Shown here one piece after another: positions 58,078 to 60,000 of a DNA stretch of 60,000 nt. Both the position numbers and the translations under genes were made by a program. The notes under the pieces are model-generated. The model did no database searches, was not told the origin of the DNA, and worked only from the letters and a program-made list of their open reading frames with translations. Every line of letters starts with the position of its first letter. Position 1 is the first letter of the stretch. The stretch is from positions 119,352,640 to 119,412,639 of the forward strand of contig NC_081410.1 of assembly GCF_030272615.1 (NCBI RefSeq), written 5' to 3'. This DNA comes from Cryptomeria japonica. Lineage: Eukaryota; Streptophyta; Pinopsida; Cupressales; Cupressaceae.

Positions 58078-58736
58078 TTTTTTTTGAAAAAGGGGTAAAC
58101 ATTTATTCAGAATAAAGCAGAAAGTACAAAAAGAGGAACCAAGGACCAAGCCAGAATAGGCAAGAAACAAAACCAAGCTTTGAAGGGAGCCCCAAGCAAG
58201 ACCAACTACTCATGCTTGTCCTCACTAATTAACCTACTTAAGGTATCAGAATACTCTGGGGATAAAAGGCCCCAGTCATCCACATCCCAATTATTAAGAT
58301 TTTCAAAAGCCCATTTATCCAAGAAGTTTGCCACACTATTCCATTCACAAGGAACATGACTAAATGAAATGAACTCCAAAGAAGAGCATAAATCCAAAAT
58401 ATGCTTAACCACCAAAGATAAATGTCAATTCGCACCACCTCACTGTTGAGCATTCAACATATCAACCACAATTTGTGAGTCGGACTCATAGGCAATCTTC
58501 TTCCAGTGAAGAGAACATCCCCTCTCAAGAGCATGAAAATAGCAAGAGCCTCCATGAGATTATTAGAATGATATCCCTTATAGGTAGAGAAAAAGAACAC
58601 AACATTTCCATAGCTATCCCTACCAATGCCACCAGTACTTGCCTATCCCAAATTCCCCTCGGACGAACCATTTGTGTTAACCTTCAAAATTCCCTAAGGC
58701 GGTGGAATCCAACAACCTTGCCTATTGATTTTTTGT
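58078..58736 (-). mobile_element. 5'-truncated L1-type LINE with poly(A) tail and 12-bp target duplication
   Basis: TTCCTTTGTATT flanks the insert at 58066-58077 and 58737-58748. The left end is a T-run (poly(A) of a minus-strand element). The uninterrupted site is present in X1 near 36200. The body codes for the last domain of plant LINE ORF2. Confidence 0.85.
58206..58736 (-). pseudogene. RNaseH domain of LINE ORF2
   Basis: Minus-strand reading: WIPPP-GILKVNTNGSSEGN, GGIGRDSYGNVV, a middle part with a frame change, then FISFSHVPCEWNSVANFLDK and WAFENLNN. These are the W-P-P-G-LK-N-DG opening and HVPRE-N-AD-LA-W closing motifs of the plant LINE RNaseH. The first catalytic Asp (NTDG) is Asn here. 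Stops and a frameshift. Confidence 0.8.
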
Positions 58737-59359
58737 TTCCTTTGTATTATTGTATTCAAAATATTTTCCCATTTCAACAATCCAATCTAGTAATTCCTAC
58801 GCATTTAAACGCCCTTTAAAGTTTGTAGGATTAAATCAAGGCTTTGAATTAATCCTGGTGATAGCCTTGATGAATCTCTCATCTCCTGGATCAAGCCCTT
58901 GTCGATTCATTTATTCACCTCCCACAACAACCCACTCTTCCTCATCTTCACTAATTTATTTTGCATGGACTCCTCTCCTCTAAGTTGTCTCCATTGTGTC
59001 CAATTGCATTGTGAGGCCTCTAATTGCCTTTGCACTACTTCTGCAAGTTCAGGATCCATGCCTCTAGGTCCTCTTCCTCTTCAACCCCATAATTTGTATG
59101 CCATATTGGCTACATCTATATCTCCCTCTCACTCTTATAAATTTTCTCTAATGCCAATTGAAGTTGTACAACACTCTAAACCTTCTCAAGCTAAGCGATA
59201 TTGTAGCCAATCAAACAAATTTTAAACACAATATGAAAAAAAAATCATTAGTCCCACTAATGCATCAAATGAATCATCAATCCTAGCAATGCATCAAATA
59301 GATCAAAAGTCTCTTTTATTGTTACCACTTCAAAATCCACCAACTACTTTATGTCATGG

Positions 59360-59670
59360 ACATTCACCTCAACATGTCTCTAGGTCCCCAAAGTTTTTAT
59401 TCTAGTTTCATTTGCTAGACTGATGTTACAAGGGGTTGGATCAAGTGTTGGTTTCCCCAAGTACTCCCATATCATCCTTGGTAACAAATTTACATCTATT
59501 CCTTGGTCCACCGTTACTCTACTAATCTTTTCATGATGAATTTGAAGATCAATCATGATTGGCCTTGTCTTCCAATGTTTCTCAATGGATCTAACTTGTG
59601 GCATTGCCTTCTTGTTCCAGTGCTTGCTAAAATACTTTAATTTTTCTAAAAGGTCATGTTGTCCATCCAT
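59360..59670 (-). pseudogene. Retropepsin-like domain, X2 copy
   Basis: 96 codons open (59670-59380): HWKTRPIMIDLQIHHEKISR, RVTVDQGIDVNLLPRMIWEY, then RIKTLGT and, after a stop, HVEVNVHDIK and VDFEVV. The layout follows plant gypsy proteases (D-x-G-x-x-VN-LP). Gln in the active triad suggests inactivity. Confidence 0.6.
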
Positions 59671-60000
59671 CTATGCCATTTGTTTTAGAATCTTCACTTC
59701 CTAACCAGTGAAGTAATTGATCTATTATTTCTCCCTATTTTGCTCTTGTTCTACTATCCTCCTAGTTTTCTCAATGATCAGATCATGTTGCTACTTGGTT
59801 GGGCATAATTGTTCTTCCTCTTTGGAGCTTCCTTCTTCAATTATTAATATTGATTGCTTCCTAGTCTTGGTCACTTATCTAGTGAGCATGCGGTTTTTCC
59901 ATTCTTGTCTAGTTCAGGGTCCATGTCGGATTCTTCTTCTTTCATATTGCTCTCATCAAAAGTATATATGGCATCTCTTTCCATTCATGCGACATCTCCT

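Larger units (their letters stand above)
57840..60000 (-). mobile_element. Second copy (X2) of the protease/LTR-tail/gag composite, extends past window
   Basis: Minus-strand order: protease (59670-59360), LTR tail ending at 59159, primer-site-like TTGGCATTAGAG directly after it, gag (59100-57940). Matches X1 through all these parts, including the junction between protease and LTR tail. It lacks both insertions seen in X1 and has its own LINE insertion. Confidence 0.7.

Overview
The window is repeat-dominated nuclear DNA of a land plant. It is AT-rich and intron-containing, and nearly every recognisable coding sequence belongs to a transposable element: a CACTA/EnSpm DNA transposon, Ty3/gypsy retrotransposons of the Tat and chromovirus types, a copia-like LTR and an L1-type LINE. 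Dense nesting of old elements, very long Tat elements and large poorly coding stretches suggest a large seed-plant genome, plausibly a conifer or other gymnosperm. That is inference; no ordinary host gene is present to confirm it.

Layout. 1-7154 (+) is a CACTA element: the 3' part of a TNP2-type transposase gene ending in a long Asp run, then a second gene whose exons read as a SET domain followed by an En/Spm TNP1-like protein. 8001-10058 holds a copia-like LTR with an initiator-Met-type primer binding site, flanked by a 39-bp direct repeat. 10395-16215 (-) holds two related genes of unknown family (N-terminal domain resembling plant mobile domain proteins; the first also has a charged coiled-coil tail), separated by an insertion with four 247-bp tandem repeats. 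16290-17120 is an unusual GC-rich degenerate repeat. 17180-22131 (-) is a gag-bearing fragment of a Tat-type gypsy element whose LTR end cuts into the reverse transcriptase of an older Tat-like element (22132-31067, -). 31068-38767 plus 55108-55330 (-) is a decayed chromovirus joined to a foreign protease fragment. It was interrupted by an LTR-like insertion (36837-38286) and by the centrepiece of the window.

The centrepiece is a complete 16,340-bp Tat-lineage gypsy element at 38768-55107 on the minus strand. It has two LTRs of 788 and 789 bp, a 5-bp target duplication (GGTTG), primer binding site, polypurine tract, and a gag-protease-RT-RNaseH-second RNaseH-integrase polyprotein in one frame. 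Between integrase and the 3' LTR, in antisense, lies a plant mobile domain (PMD) gene with its own TATA box, one intron and a coiled-coil tail. Gag-pol and PMD frames are held open except for scattered stops that are nearly all explained by C-to-T or G-to-A change, plus one PMD frameshift. A second copy of the chromovirus/protease composite at 57840-60000 preserves the empty target sites of both insertions, and carries its own 659-bp LINE insertion with a 12-bp target duplication.

The best candidates for something new are the SET-TNP1 fusion in the CACTA element, the antisense PMD cargo gene, and a shared GCGTCTG-rich motif that lies in the 5' leader of both oppositely transcribed units of the Tat element. 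All family assignments were made by reading translations by eye; no database search was possible.
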